From assembly GCA_017440405.1 (NCBI GenBank), contig JAFSHG010000055.1, positions 1 through 36,667 of the forward strand: DNA of 36,667 bases. Reading direction: 5' to 3'. Numbering within the stretch: position 1 is the first letter of the stretch; each line of letters begins with the position of its first letter. Source of the DNA: Clostridia bacterium. Lineage in GTDB: Bacteria > Bacillota > Clostridia > Christensenellales > CAG-138. The translations under genes were made by a program, and so were the position numbers. The notes beneath the pieces were generated by a model. It had not been told where the DNA came from. It worked only from the letters and a program-made list of their open reading frames with translations, and made no database searches. This document shows, one piece after another, positions 8,113-15,521 of the stretch.

Positions 8113-8145
8113 ACACCCGAAATAAAGAAACGGAGGCATAAAAAC

Positions 8146-8490
8146 ATGAACAAACTTACAGGCTCACAGATTACGGCACGGCTTTTGCGTGCAGGAATAA
8201 GTCCAAAGTACAGAGCGTTTGCATACTTGGTGTATCTCATACTGGAATTCGAGCCAATGGAAGTGATAGAGATGACCAATAAAGAACTCGTGGATAAAGT
8301 AACCGCCAGATTCAATGTGTCAAACAAGAGCGCAAACTCCAATTTCCGTTCGCTCATGGACGCATGCGCATACAACAACGGGAAAAAGAGTGAAATATTC
8401 ATGCTCATGGCAGGGCTTGAAAGGGGCGAATTGCCGACGGTGAAAGAATTTCTGACGGCAGTTGAGTGTATAATCTTTGAGGCGGTGTGA
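8146..8490 (+). CDS. Stand-alone Spo0A C-terminal-like DNA-binding protein
   Basis: This 114-residue protein lacks a receiver domain. Its course follows the Spo0A C-terminal domain from end to end: an initial helix ITARLLRAGISPKYRAFAYL corresponds to Spo0A's IIHEIGVPAHIKGYLYL. MTNKELVDKVTARFNVSNKS corresponds to the SITKVLYPDIAKKFNTTASR helix-turn-helix region. The end, LPTVKEFLTAVECII, corresponds to KPTNSEFIAMVADKL. The recognition helix is not conserved, so its DNA target may differ from the 0A box. CGGAGG lies 9 nt before the ATG. It may be a Spo0A-derived regulator independent of phosphorylation. The assignment is by motif alignment from memory. Confidence 0.68.
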   Translation: MNKLTGSQITARLLRAGISPKYRAFAYLVYLILEFEPMEVIEMTNKELVDKVTARFNVSNKSANSNFRSLMDACAYNNGKKSEIFMLMAGLERGELPTVKEFLTAVECIIFEAV

Positions 8491-8548
8491 AAAGTGAAAG
8501 GAAAAAGGGCGTGAGAAATTGCGCCTTTAATCTTGCTTGATTTTTTAG

Positions 8549-8625
8549 TCAACACCCACTGTACATACGGGTAAAGAAAAAGAAAACGACTGAAAATGAA
8601 GACGAAACGGTACAGTAAGTGTTGA
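8549..8625. repeat. Long-range inverted repeat downstream of the Spo0A-like gene
   Basis: TCAACAC-cc-ACTGTAC (8549-8564) is mirrored by GTACAGT-aa-GTGTTGA (8610-8625): 14 of 16 positions pair across a 45-nt A-rich loop. This stretch (8491-8712) has no gene. A T run at 8541-8546 after a weak stem may end the upstream transcript. Confidence 0.6.
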
Positions 8626-8712
8626 GGAACATACATGTCAAAAAAGCTGTTTTATGTGTTTTCAATGCAGCAAAATTTATTTATCCGAATGATAAAAAAA
8701 TCATTTTATCTC

Positions 8713-8742
8713 TTGACACGAAAAACCGATTTATATTATAAT
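8713..8742 (+). promoter_or_regulatory. Promoter of the lysine fermentation operon
   Basis: TTGACA (8713-8718), 18-nt spacer and TATAAT (8737-8742), both perfect matches. Transcription should start near 8749, just before the riboswitch. Such a strong promoter fits control by premature termination rather than at initiation. Confidence 0.85.
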
Positions 8743-8766
8743 GTTCTCAGGTGAAGATTATAACAC

Positions 8767-8949
8767 TGACATAATATAGAGGTGCATTGTGCAAGGTAGC
8801 GTGGCATTTTAGGGGCAGGGCAGCCGTAGGCCATGTGAATGTGCACTTTGCCGAAAGATGAGCGGAATTGCCCACCTTTCCGTCGTCTTGGGTGCAATCC
8901 TCAGCGGATTGTAACTGTCATCAGTATAGATGATGCGCTATGAATGTTA
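8767..8949 (+). promoter_or_regulatory. Lysine riboswitch aptamer
   Basis: The whole five-helix lysine aptamer can be traced. P1: TATAG and TGACAT (8767-8779) pair with CTATG and ATGTTA (8938-8949). It opens with the conserved AGAGGTGC. P2: GTGCATT pairs with AATGTGC. The conserved TTGCCGAAAG follows, then P3 (AAGA...TCTT, CGGAA...TTCCG). P4: CAATCC pairs with GGATTG. The conserved ACTGTCA is next, and P5 is TCATC with GATGA. The L2 loop GGGGCA and L3 loop TGCCC are complementary and give the family's kissing interaction. The element lies between a strong promoter and a lysine fermentation operon. It overlaps a terminator (8933-8985) through P1. Confidence 0.93.
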
Positions 8950-8985
8950 TGCTTGTAATGCATGATATTTGGAGCGCATTTTTTG
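8933..8985 (+). terminator. Riboswitch-controlled intrinsic terminator
   Basis: The stem is ATGCGCT (8933-8939) with AGCGCAT (8973-8979), continued inside by AATGTTATGC (8943-8952) with GCATGATATT (8960-8969). The loop is TTGTAAT and a run of six T (8979-8984) follows. The 5' arm contains the whole 3' strand of riboswitch P1, so terminator and lysine-bound aptamer cannot coexist. Confidence 0.88.
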
Positions 8986-8991
8986 TATTTT

Positions 8992-9007
8992 AAGGGGATA
9001 TCCCCTT
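8992..9007. promoter_or_regulatory. Perfect 16-bp palindrome between terminator and kal
   Basis: AAGGGGATATCCCCTT is fully self-complementary. It lies downstream of the terminator tail and 33 nt before the kal start codon. It could be a regulator operator or a 6-bp RNA hairpin with an ATAT loop. No regulator is assigned. Confidence 0.55.
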
Positions 9008-9039
9008 TGGAAAATAAGTTATGTGGAGGGAGAACTACA

Positions 9040-9432
9040 ATGAAATCAACAATCAGACTCAGAATGAGCGCACACGATGCACATTACGGCGGAAACTTAG
9101 TGGACGGCGCAAGAATGCTCCAGCTTTTCGGTGATGTGGCAACAGAGCTTCTCATCATAAATGACGGTGATGAGGGACTTTTCAAGGCTTATGATATGAT
9201 AGAGTTCATGGCACCCGTGTATGCAGGCGATTACATAGAAGCAACGGGTGAAATAGTAAGCACGGGAAATTCATCACGCAAAATGGTTTTTGAAGCACGG
9301 AAAGTTATAGCTCCCCGTCCCGACATAAACGATTCTGCATGTGACGTGTTGGAGGAGCCTATTTTGGTTTGCCGTGCAAGCGGTACCTGTGTGGTTCCTA
9401 AGGATAAGCAGAGAAAGACCGACTGTAAATAG
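9040..9432 (+). CDS. kal: 3-aminobutyryl-CoA ammonia-lyase
   Basis: This 130-residue hotdog-fold protein eliminates ammonia from L-3-aminobutyryl-CoA to give crotonyl-CoA, a late step of lysine fermentation. It begins [18 protein letters not shown] and has the core GDVATEL...DGDEGL and [17 protein letters not shown], matching clostridial and fusobacterial Kal as I know them. The ATG at 9040 was chosen because GGAGGG lies 9 nt upstream; the longer reading frame would run back through the terminator. It is the first gene after the lysine riboswitch, followed by the other lysine fermentation genes on the same strand. Confidence 0.9.
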   Translation: MKSTIRLRMSAHDAHYGGNLVDGARMLQLFGDVATELLIINDGDEGLFKAYDMIEFMAPVYAGDYIEATGEIVSTGNSSRKMVFEARKVIAPRPDINDSACDVLEEPILVCRASGTCVVPKDKQRKTDCK

Positions 9433-9446
9433 TGAGAGGTGCATGT

Positions 9447-10529
9447 ATGAGTTTGGACGGATTTGAAAATGTAAATGCAACAGAGTCTCACTCGGCTTGT
9501 GAATCGCAGGAATTTGCGGCATGGGAGGGAAAGCCCGCGGCAAGGTTCACCGTGGAGCGTGCGTGTACGGCAGGCTCGTTCAAGCAGGAAGGTTTGGCAA
9601 TACGTTCGGCAGAAATGGGAATGAGACCTTTTGTTGTGGGTTTGATTGTCTTTTTGGTGTCGTTTATACTGTCTTCCGTTACCATATTCATATTCTACGG
9701 TGCGGCAATTTGGGCAGTGCTTTATATGCTGAAATGGGCAACGTTCCCAACGAGCTATGCAAAGAAAAACGCAAAAATGTCCCTCGGCAAGGAAACCATA
9801 GGTTTTTTTGAAGGCAGTATAAAGGTATTTGCAGAGGACGGCACGGAGCGGAGCAATATTCCGTACACATCTGTGTACAAAATAGCCGATACGGGAGAAT
9901 CTTGTTGCGTACTTCTGAAAAATTCGGACATAAATGCACTCAACATAAATTACTCTGCAATGAATGCACATGAAATATCGGATTTCAATTACTTCATTCA
10001 TCAAAAAACAGGCAGGATTGTGGAGCCAGTAAAGTCCGTCAAAGGCGGGGTTTTGACTGTGATTTTGGCAATTATTGCTGTCATTGCAGTTTTTATAGGT
10101 TTTGCATTTGTTGTGTCGGGTTTAGACAGGACAGCCAAGTATGATGAAGTCAGTGTAAAAGTGCCGCTTACATTCATCAACGAAAAGTGTGAAAATCCCG
10201 ATTATGAATACTATGCAAGCAACGCAAGCAGCGGAGTTTTGGTTTACAGCGAACCAGGAACAGATGCCGACTATCAGAAAATAGTCAGCTACATAGATTC
10301 TGTGTCACAGACATTTGATGAATATGAAAAAATCGGTGGGACGGCAACCCGTTTCAGCTATTCAGAAAGCGACGCTGATGGCAATTTGTTTGTGTGGTAC
10401 TCACAGGTGGGAATAGAGAACGGCACAGTATATGAGGTTACATTCCTGTCGGAGAACCCAAGCGAGGAACAAAAAGACCGTTTTTACCGTTACCTTGATT
10501 CGATAAAAGTATCGAGCCCGGAAATATAA
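9447..10529 (+). CDS. Membrane protein with YcxB-like (bacterial PH-like) domain
   Basis: This 360-residue protein has a hydrophilic N-terminal ~70 residues, a long hydrophobic hairpin (about 68-105) and a soluble ~110-residue segment. That segment has the alternating pattern of YcxB/bPH domains (IGFFEGSIKVFAEDG, then NIPYTSVYKIADTGE). A third hydrophobic helix lies near residue 200, followed by an exposed C-terminal domain of about 150 residues. It starts 14 nt after kal with AGAGG before the ATG, and kce follows 19 nt later, so it is embedded in the lysine operon. It is not a known enzyme of the pathway. A role as membrane accessory to lysine uptake or sensing is speculation. Confidence 0.6.
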   Translation: MSLDGFENVNATESHSACESQEFAAWEGKPAARFTVERACTAGSFKQEGLAIRSAEMGMRPFVVGLIVFLVSFILSSVTIFIFYGAAIWAVLYMLKWATFPTSYAKKNAKMSLGKETIGFFEGSIKVFAEDGTERSNIPYTSVYKIADTGESCCVLLKNSDINALNINYSAMNAHEISDFNYFIHQKTGRIVEPVKSVKGGVLTVILAIIAVIAVFIGFAFVVSGLDRTAKYDEVSVKVPLTFINEKCENPDYEYYASNASSGVLVYSEPGTDADYQKIVSYIDSVSQTFDEYEKIGGTATRFSYSESDADGNLFVWYSQVGIENGTVYEVTFLSENPSEEQKDRFYRYLDSIKVSSPEI

Positions 10530-10548
10530 AAAATAAGGAGGACTAAAA

Positions 10549-11370
10549 ATGGAAAAACTAATCATTACAGCATGTATCTGCGGTGCGGAAGTTACAAAAG
10601 AGCATAACCCTGCAGTGCCTTACACTGTTGAGGAAATTGCAGAACAGGCATACGGCGCATACCGTGCAGGTGCGTCCATAATTCATCTGCATGTGCGTTA
10701 TGATGACGGCACACCCACACAGGATTTGGAGAGGTTCAGAGCATGTTTTGAAGCTATCCGTGCAAAGTGCCCCGATGTTATAATTCAGCCCTCCACAGGC
10801 GGTGCTGTGGGTATGACAAACGATGAAAGATTGCAGCCCATACAGTTGAATCCCGAAATGGCAACACTCGACTGCGGCACATGTAACTTTGGCGGCGACG
10901 ATATCTTTGTCAACACCGAAAACATGATAAAAGACTTTGGTGAGAAGATGATAGCACGCAACATTAAGCCCGAAGTGGAAGTTTTCGATAAGGGTATGAT
11001 AGATATGGCAATCCGTCTGAATAAAAAGGGCTACATAAAGTCCCCCATGCACTTTGACTTTGTAATGGGTGTAAACGGCGGCATATCGGGTACGGCTCGT
11101 GACCTCACGTTCATGGCAGGCAGCATCCCCGAGGGCAGCACTTGGACAGTGGCAGGCGTAGGCAGATGTGAAATTCCCATGATTACAATGGGCATCTTAA
11201 TGGGCGGACATGTCAGAGTAGGTTTTGAGGACAATGTGTATCTCTCAAAGGGCGTTCTTGCAAAGAGCAATGCGGAACTCGTGGAAAAAGCAGTTCGCAT
11301 AGCAAAGGAATTGGGCAGAGAAATAGCTACTCCCGATGAGGCAAGAGAGATTTTGGGACTCAAAAAATAA
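10549..11370 (+). CDS. kce: 3-keto-5-aminohexanoate cleavage enzyme
   Basis: This 273-residue BKACE (DUF849) protein condenses 3-keto-5-aminohexanoate with acetyl-CoA, yielding acetoacetate and 3-aminobutyryl-CoA. Residues match the positions I recall from the Cloacimonas enzyme: Glu14, zinc ligands His46 and His48 in IIHLHVR, Ser82 in PSTGGAVG and Thr106. The C-terminal HVRVGFEDN block is also present. AGGAGG lies before the ATG. Its product feeds the first gene, kal, and its substrate comes from the next gene, kdd. Confidence 0.95.
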   Translation: MEKLIITACICGAEVTKEHNPAVPYTVEEIAEQAYGAYRAGASIIHLHVRYDDGTPTQDLERFRACFEAIRAKCPDVIIQPSTGGAVGMTNDERLQPIQLNPEMATLDCGTCNFGGDDIFVNTENMIKDFGEKMIARNIKPEVEVFDKGMIDMAIRLNKKGYIKSPMHFDFVMGVNGGISGTARDLTFMAGSIPEGSTWTVAGVGRCEIPMITMGILMGGHVRVGFEDNVYLSKGVLAKSNAELVEKAVRIAKELGREIATPDEAREILGLKK

Positions 11371-11512
11371 GTCAGAGGTTTTATCCCAACATGAATGAAA
11401 CCGCTTTCCGAAATTTAAGTCGTGACTTTATGCGGAAATGGTAAAAAAACGGGAGTGAGAAGTTTTTCATCTCTCGGAAAAATACAAAAAAATAATTAAG
11501 GAGGATTGTAAA

Positions 11513-12553
11513 ATGGCAATCAAAGGAAACAAATACGGTGTACACAGAGTAATAGAGCCCCAGGGCGTACTCACACAGGCAGCATACAAAATTGACAACG
11601 ACATGTCAAAAGAGTATTCAAACGAGATAGTATGTGATGTTATCTCATTGAACATTGACTCGGCATCATTCACACAGATTGAAGAAGCATGTGGCGGCGA
11701 CGAGAAGAAAATCGAAGCAATGATTCTCTCCATAGTAAATGAGAGAGGCAAAATGCAGAACCCCGTAACAGGCTCGGGCGGAATGTTCATAGGCAAAGTG
11801 GCATACATTGGTGAAGACCTCAAAGACCGTGACCTCAAAGTGGGCGACAAGATAGCATCTTTGGTTTCACTCTCCATGACTCCCTTGAAGATTGAGAAGA
11901 TAAAGGCAATCCATAAGGATATAGACCGTGTGGACGTGGAAGCTAAGGCTGTTCTTTTCGAGAGTGCAATATATGCAAAGTTGCCCGATGACATGTCGGA
12001 GGCACTTGCACTTGCAGCACTCGATGTAGCAGGCGCACCTGCACAGGCACGCAAGCTCCCCAAAGAGGGTGACAGCGTACTTATCCTGGGCGCAAACGGA
12101 AAATCAGGCGTTCTCTGCGGCTATGAGGCAATGAAAAAGGTAGGCCCCAAGGGTAATGTTGTGGGCGTTGTGAGAAATCCTGCACAGGTTGACGCACTCA
12201 TGGAGCTCGGCGTATACCACAAGGTTATAGTGGCAAGCGCAACAGAACCCGTTGACGTTATGACAAAGGCTCTTGAAGCAAACGGCGGCAAAGAGTACGA
12301 TATTTCTATCTGCTGTGTAAACGTTGAAAGCTGCGAAATGAGTGCAATATTGCCCGTTCGTGACGACGGCATAGTGTACTTCTTCTCCATGGCAACCAGC
12401 TTCACCAAGGCAGCACTCGGTGCTGAGGGCATAGGCAAGGACGTTACCATGATAGTAGGAAACGGCTACACCAAGGACCATGCAGAAATCACTCTGAACG
12501 TTCTGCGTGAATCACAGAAGCTCCGTGACCTCTTCGACAAGAAATACGTTTAA
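11513..12553 (+). CDS. kdd: L-erythro-3,5-diaminohexanoate dehydrogenase
   Basis: This 346-residue protein oxidatively deaminates 3,5-diaminohexanoate to 3-keto-5-aminohexanoate with NAD(P)+. It has a Rossmann loop, SVLILGANGKSG (188-199), and the overall arrangement of medium-chain dehydrogenases. The N-terminal KYGVHRVIEPQGVLTQAA and NPVTGSGGMFIGKV segments are typical of Kdd. AAGGAGG lies 10 nt before the ATG. It sits 142 nt after kce; that gap contains two hairpins (TTTCCG 11405-11410 with CGGAAA 11433-11438, and a weaker CGGGAG...CTCTCG stem) but no obvious promoter. Confidence 0.94.
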   Translation: MAIKGNKYGVHRVIEPQGVLTQAAYKIDNDMSKEYSNEIVCDVISLNIDSASFTQIEEACGGDEKKIEAMILSIVNERGKMQNPVTGSGGMFIGKVAYIGEDLKDRDLKVGDKIASLVSLSMTPLKIEKIKAIHKDIDRVDVEAKAVLFESAIYAKLPDDMSEALALAALDVAGAPAQARKLPKEGDSVLILGANGKSGVLCGYEAMKKVGPKGNVVGVVRNPAQVDALMELGVYHKVIVASATEPVDVMTKALEANGGKEYDISICCVNVESCEMSAILPVRDDGIVYFFSMATSFTKAALGAEGIGKDVTMIVGNGYTKDHAEITLNVLRESQKLRDLFDKKYV

Positions 12554-12564
12554 TATCTGACGCA

Positions 12565-12674
12565 GAGGCAGATGTGGACGATTATGGGTAAAGTCCACCT
12601 CTGCCTCGTATTGTACATGAAATAAAGCAGGCGGCTTGGGAACCGTCAAAACCGTAAAGCCCGATGATATCGGG
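12565..12674 (+). other. Two intercistronic hairpins between kdd and kamA
   Basis: The first has 15-nt arms, GAGGCAGATGTGGAC (12565-12579) and GTCCACCTCTGCCTC (12593-12607), with one mismatch and no T run after it. The second is a perfect 6-bp stem, CCCGAT (12660-12665) with ATCGGG (12669-12674), ending 15 nt before the AAGGAG of kamA. They could be RNA processing or stability elements that set kamA levels. Confidence 0.6.
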
Positions 12675-12699
12675 TATAAAATAAAAAGGAGACTGTATT

Positions 12700-13938
12700 A
12701 TGAATAAAATTTTTGAAAATGTCCCCAAAACGGATTGGAACGATTGGAAATGGCAGGTTCGCAACCGAATAGAAACAGTTGACGACCTTAAAAAGTATGT
12801 TGACCTCACAAAAGAGGAGGAAGAAGGCGTGGTGAAGTGCCTGAGCACATTGCGTATGGCGATTACACCGTATTATCTTTCACTCATAGATTTGGATAAT
12901 CCTCACGACCCCATTCGTCGTCAGGCAGTGCCTACGGCAGCAGAGCTTTATCAATCGCCGGCAGATTTACTCGACCCGTTGCATGAGGACACGGACTCAC
13001 CCGTACCGGGACTTACACACAGATATCCCGACAGAGTGTTGCTTCTCACCACGGACCAGTGTTCCATGTATTGCCGTCATTGTACCCGTCGCCGCTTTGC
13101 AGGTCAGACGGATGCGTCATGCTCCATAGGCCAGATAGACAGATGCATAGAATACGTGCGTGAACACCCCGAAGTGCGTGACGTTTTGCTGTCGGGCGGC
13201 GACGTACTTATGCTTTCGGATGAAAGGCTTGAGTACATCATCTCAAAACTCCGTGCCATAGACCATGTGGAGATAATAAGGCTCGGAAGCCGCACACCCG
13301 TGGTATGTCCTCAGAGGATTACCCCCGAACTGTGCAATATGCTGAAAAAATACCATCCCATTTGGCTCAACACTCACTTTAACCATCCGCAGGAAGTAAC
13401 AGAGGAGAGCAAGCGTGCATGTGCAATGCTCGCTGATGCAGGTATTCCGCTCGGAAACCAGTCGGTGTTGCTTGCAGGAGTGAATGATTGCGTACACGTG
13501 ATGAAAAAACTCGTGCATGAACTTGTAAAAATGCGTGTTCGTCCGTACTACATTTACCAGTGCGACCTTTCCATGGGATTGGAACATTTCCGCACACCCG
13601 TTTCCAAGGGCATAGAGATAATAGAAGCACTCCGCGGTCATACATCGGGATATGCAGTTCCTACTTTTGTAGTGGATGCACCCGGCGGCGGCGGAAAAAC
13701 ACCCGTGATGCCCAATTATGTTATTTCCCAAACACCGCACAAAGTCATACTCCGTAACTTTGAGGGCGTAATCACCACATACACAGAACCCGACAGATAC
13801 GAAGAAAACTGTCACTGTGATGTGTGTGAGGGCAAACGCCGTGAAAAACTCATAGGTGTTGCAGGATTGGAACAGGGCGAGGGCATGGCACTCGAACCCA
13901 AGGATTTGGAAAGGACAAAGCGCGGTCACAAAGATTGA
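12700..13938 (+). CDS. kamA: L-lysine 2,3-aminomutase
   Basis: This 412-residue radical-SAM, PLP-dependent enzyme interconverts L-lysine and L-beta-lysine, the first step of the pathway. The radical-SAM cluster ligands are C121, C125 and C128 (CSMYCRHC). The PLP lysine is K333 in APGGGGKTPVMP. Substrate-binding aspartates D289 and D326 match D293 and D330 of the Clostridium subterminale enzyme with a constant offset of four. A C-terminal Cys cluster (ENCHCDVC) provides the zinc site. AAAAAGGAG precedes the ATG. It ends 23 nt before kamD. Confidence 0.97.
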   Translation: MNKIFENVPKTDWNDWKWQVRNRIETVDDLKKYVDLTKEEEEGVVKCLSTLRMAITPYYLSLIDLDNPHDPIRRQAVPTAAELYQSPADLLDPLHEDTDSPVPGLTHRYPDRVLLLTTDQCSMYCRHCTRRRFAGQTDASCSIGQIDRCIEYVREHPEVRDVLLSGGDVLMLSDERLEYIISKLRAIDHVEIIRLGSRTPVVCPQRITPELCNMLKKYHPIWLNTHFNHPQEVTEESKRACAMLADAGIPLGNQSVLLAGVNDCVHVMKKLVHELVKMRVRPYYIYQCDLSMGLEHFRTPVSKGIEIIEALRGHTSGYAVPTFVVDAPGGGGKTPVMPNYVISQTPHKVILRNFEGVITTYTEPDRYEENCHCDVCEGKRREKLIGVAGLEQGEGMALEPKDLERTKRGHKD

Positions 13939-13961
13939 TTCATGCTGAAAGGAGAGAGAAA

Positions 13962-15521
13962 ATGCAAAGCAAACTGAATTTGAATGAAGCTCTGGTGGAA
14001 AGTGCTCGCAAGTCGGCTGCACATGTGGCACACGAAACACAGAAATTCATAGACCTGCACACCACGGTTGCCGTGGAGCGTACGGTTTGCAGACTTCTCG
14101 GAATAGACGGAATAAACGAAATGGAAGTACCGCTGCCCAATGTAGTGGTAGACCATATTATCCAAATAGATAGGCTGCCCATGGGTGTTGCATACCTGGT
14201 GGGAAATGCAATGTGCCAAACGGGTAAAACGCCGCAGCAGATTGCAGAGGGTATAGATGCAGGTGAGATAGATTTATCCAAGATGCCTGCACATTCCGAA
14301 GAAGAGATAAGAAATTGCATTATGCCCATTGCAAAGGCAATGACGGAGCGCATAAGGGCAAATGTAAACAAGAGAAACGAATACCTCAACGAATACGGTG
14401 ACAAGAAAGGTCCGTATCTGTATGTCATAGTTGCGACGGGTAATATTTACGAGGATATCACGCAGGCTAAGGCAGCTGCAAAGCAGGGTGCGGATATCAT
14501 AGCCGTTATAAGAACCACGGGTCAGAGTCTGCTCGATTATGTTCCCTACGGTGCAACCACGGAAGGTTTTGGCGGCACATATGCAACACAGGAGAATTTC
14601 AAACTTATGCGTGCTGCACTCGATGAAGTGGGAAAAGAACAGAACCGCTACATCAGACTTTGTAACTACTGTTCGGGTTTGTGTATGCCCGAGATAGCTG
14701 CAATGGGTGCAATGGAGAGATTGGATGTCATGTTAAATGACGCTCTCTACGGTATACTTTTCCGTGATATAAATCCGCAGAGAACTCTCATAGACCAGTA
14801 TTTTTCCAGAGTTATAAACTCATATGCAGGCGTTATCATAAATACGGGTGAGGATAATTACCTCACTACGGCAGACGCAGTGGAGGAGGCTCACACGGTG
14901 TTGGCATCACAGTTTTTGAATGAGCAGTTCGCACTCTGTGCAGGGCTTCCCGAGGAGCAGATGGGATTGGGTCACGCATTTGAGATTTCTCCCGATGTGG
15001 AAAACGGCTTCCTCTATGAGCTTGCACAGGCTCAGATGGCAAGGGAAATTTTCCCGAATGCACCCCTCAAATATATGCCGCCCACAAAGTTTATGACGGG
15101 CAATATTTTCAGAGGTCATGTGCAGGATGCACTCTTTAATATGGTTACCATAATGACGGGTCAAAAACTGCATCTGCTCGGTATGCTCACAGAAGCTATC
15201 CATACCCCCTTCATGAGCGACCGTGCGCTTTCCATAGAAAATGCACAGTACATATTCCGCACTATGCAGGATTTGGGCGATGAGATAACTTTCCGCGAGG
15301 GAGGTATAATGCAGACCCGTGCAAATGAGGTTTTGCAAAAAGCGGCAAACCTTTTGTCGGAAATAGAGAAGATAGGCATATTTGAAACCTTGGAGCGAGG
15401 AATCTTTGCAGACATAAAGCGTACTCCTACGGGCGGAAAAGGTCTTTCGGGCGTTGCACTGAAAGATGAAATGTGCTACTTCAATCCGTTTATAGAGATA
15501 ATGAGAGGTGAAAAAGCATGA
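13962..15521 (+). CDS. kamD: Beta-lysine 5,6-aminomutase, alpha subunit
   Basis: This 519-residue catalytic subunit (PLP and substrate barrel) of the adenosylcobalamin-dependent enzyme turns L-beta-lysine into 3,5-diaminohexanoate. Recognisable blocks include DYVPYGATTEGFGGTYATQ, CNYCSGLCMPEIAAMGAMER and PPTKFMTGNIFRGH. The start at 13962 has AAAGGAG upstream; the longer frame overlaps the end of kamA. It overlaps kamE by 4 nt (ATGA), as expected for subunits translated together. Length is normal for the family. The enzyme needs B12, so the host must make or import cobalamin. Confidence 0.96.
   Translation: MQSKLNLNEALVESARKSAAHVAHETQKFIDLHTTVAVERTVCRLLGIDGINEMEVPLPNVVVDHIIQIDRLPMGVAYLVGNAMCQTGKTPQQIAEGIDAGEIDLSKMPAHSEEEIRNCIMPIAKAMTERIRANVNKRNEYLNEYGDKKGPYLYVIVATGNIYEDITQAKAAAKQGADIIAVIRTTGQSLLDYVPYGATTEGFGGTYATQENFKLMRAALDEVGKEQNRYIRLCNYCSGLCMPEIAAMGAMERLDVMLNDALYGILFRDINPQRTLIDQYFSRVINSYAGVIINTGEDNYLTTADAVEEAHTVLASQFLNEQFALCAGLPEEQMGLGHAFEISPDVENGFLYELAQAQMAREIFPNAPLKYMPPTKFMTGNIFRGHVQDALFNMVTIMTGQKLHLLGMLTEAIHTPFMSDRALSIENAQYIFRTMQDLGDEITFREGGIMQTRANEVLQKAANLLSEIEKIGIFETLERGIFADIKRTPTGGKGLSGVALKDEMCYFNPFIEIMRGEKA

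Noticed and set aside
7921-8139. 72-codon minus-strand open frame in the gap before the Spo0A-like gene
   Set aside because: Serine/phenylalanine-rich translation without ribosome binding site; it overlaps the promoter of the next gene.
8770-8950. Cobalamin riboswitch, considered because KamDE needs B12
   Set aside because: No B12-box sequence, whereas every conserved lysine-aptamer element and the L2/L3 complementarity are present.
9231-10004. 257-codon minus-strand open frame opposite kal and the YcxB-like gene
   Set aside because: Cysteine- and histidine-rich low-complexity translation typical of antisense frames; no start signals.
13243-14040. 265-codon minus-strand open frame opposite kamA/kamD
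   Set aside because: Antisense to firmly identified genes; no family resemblance.
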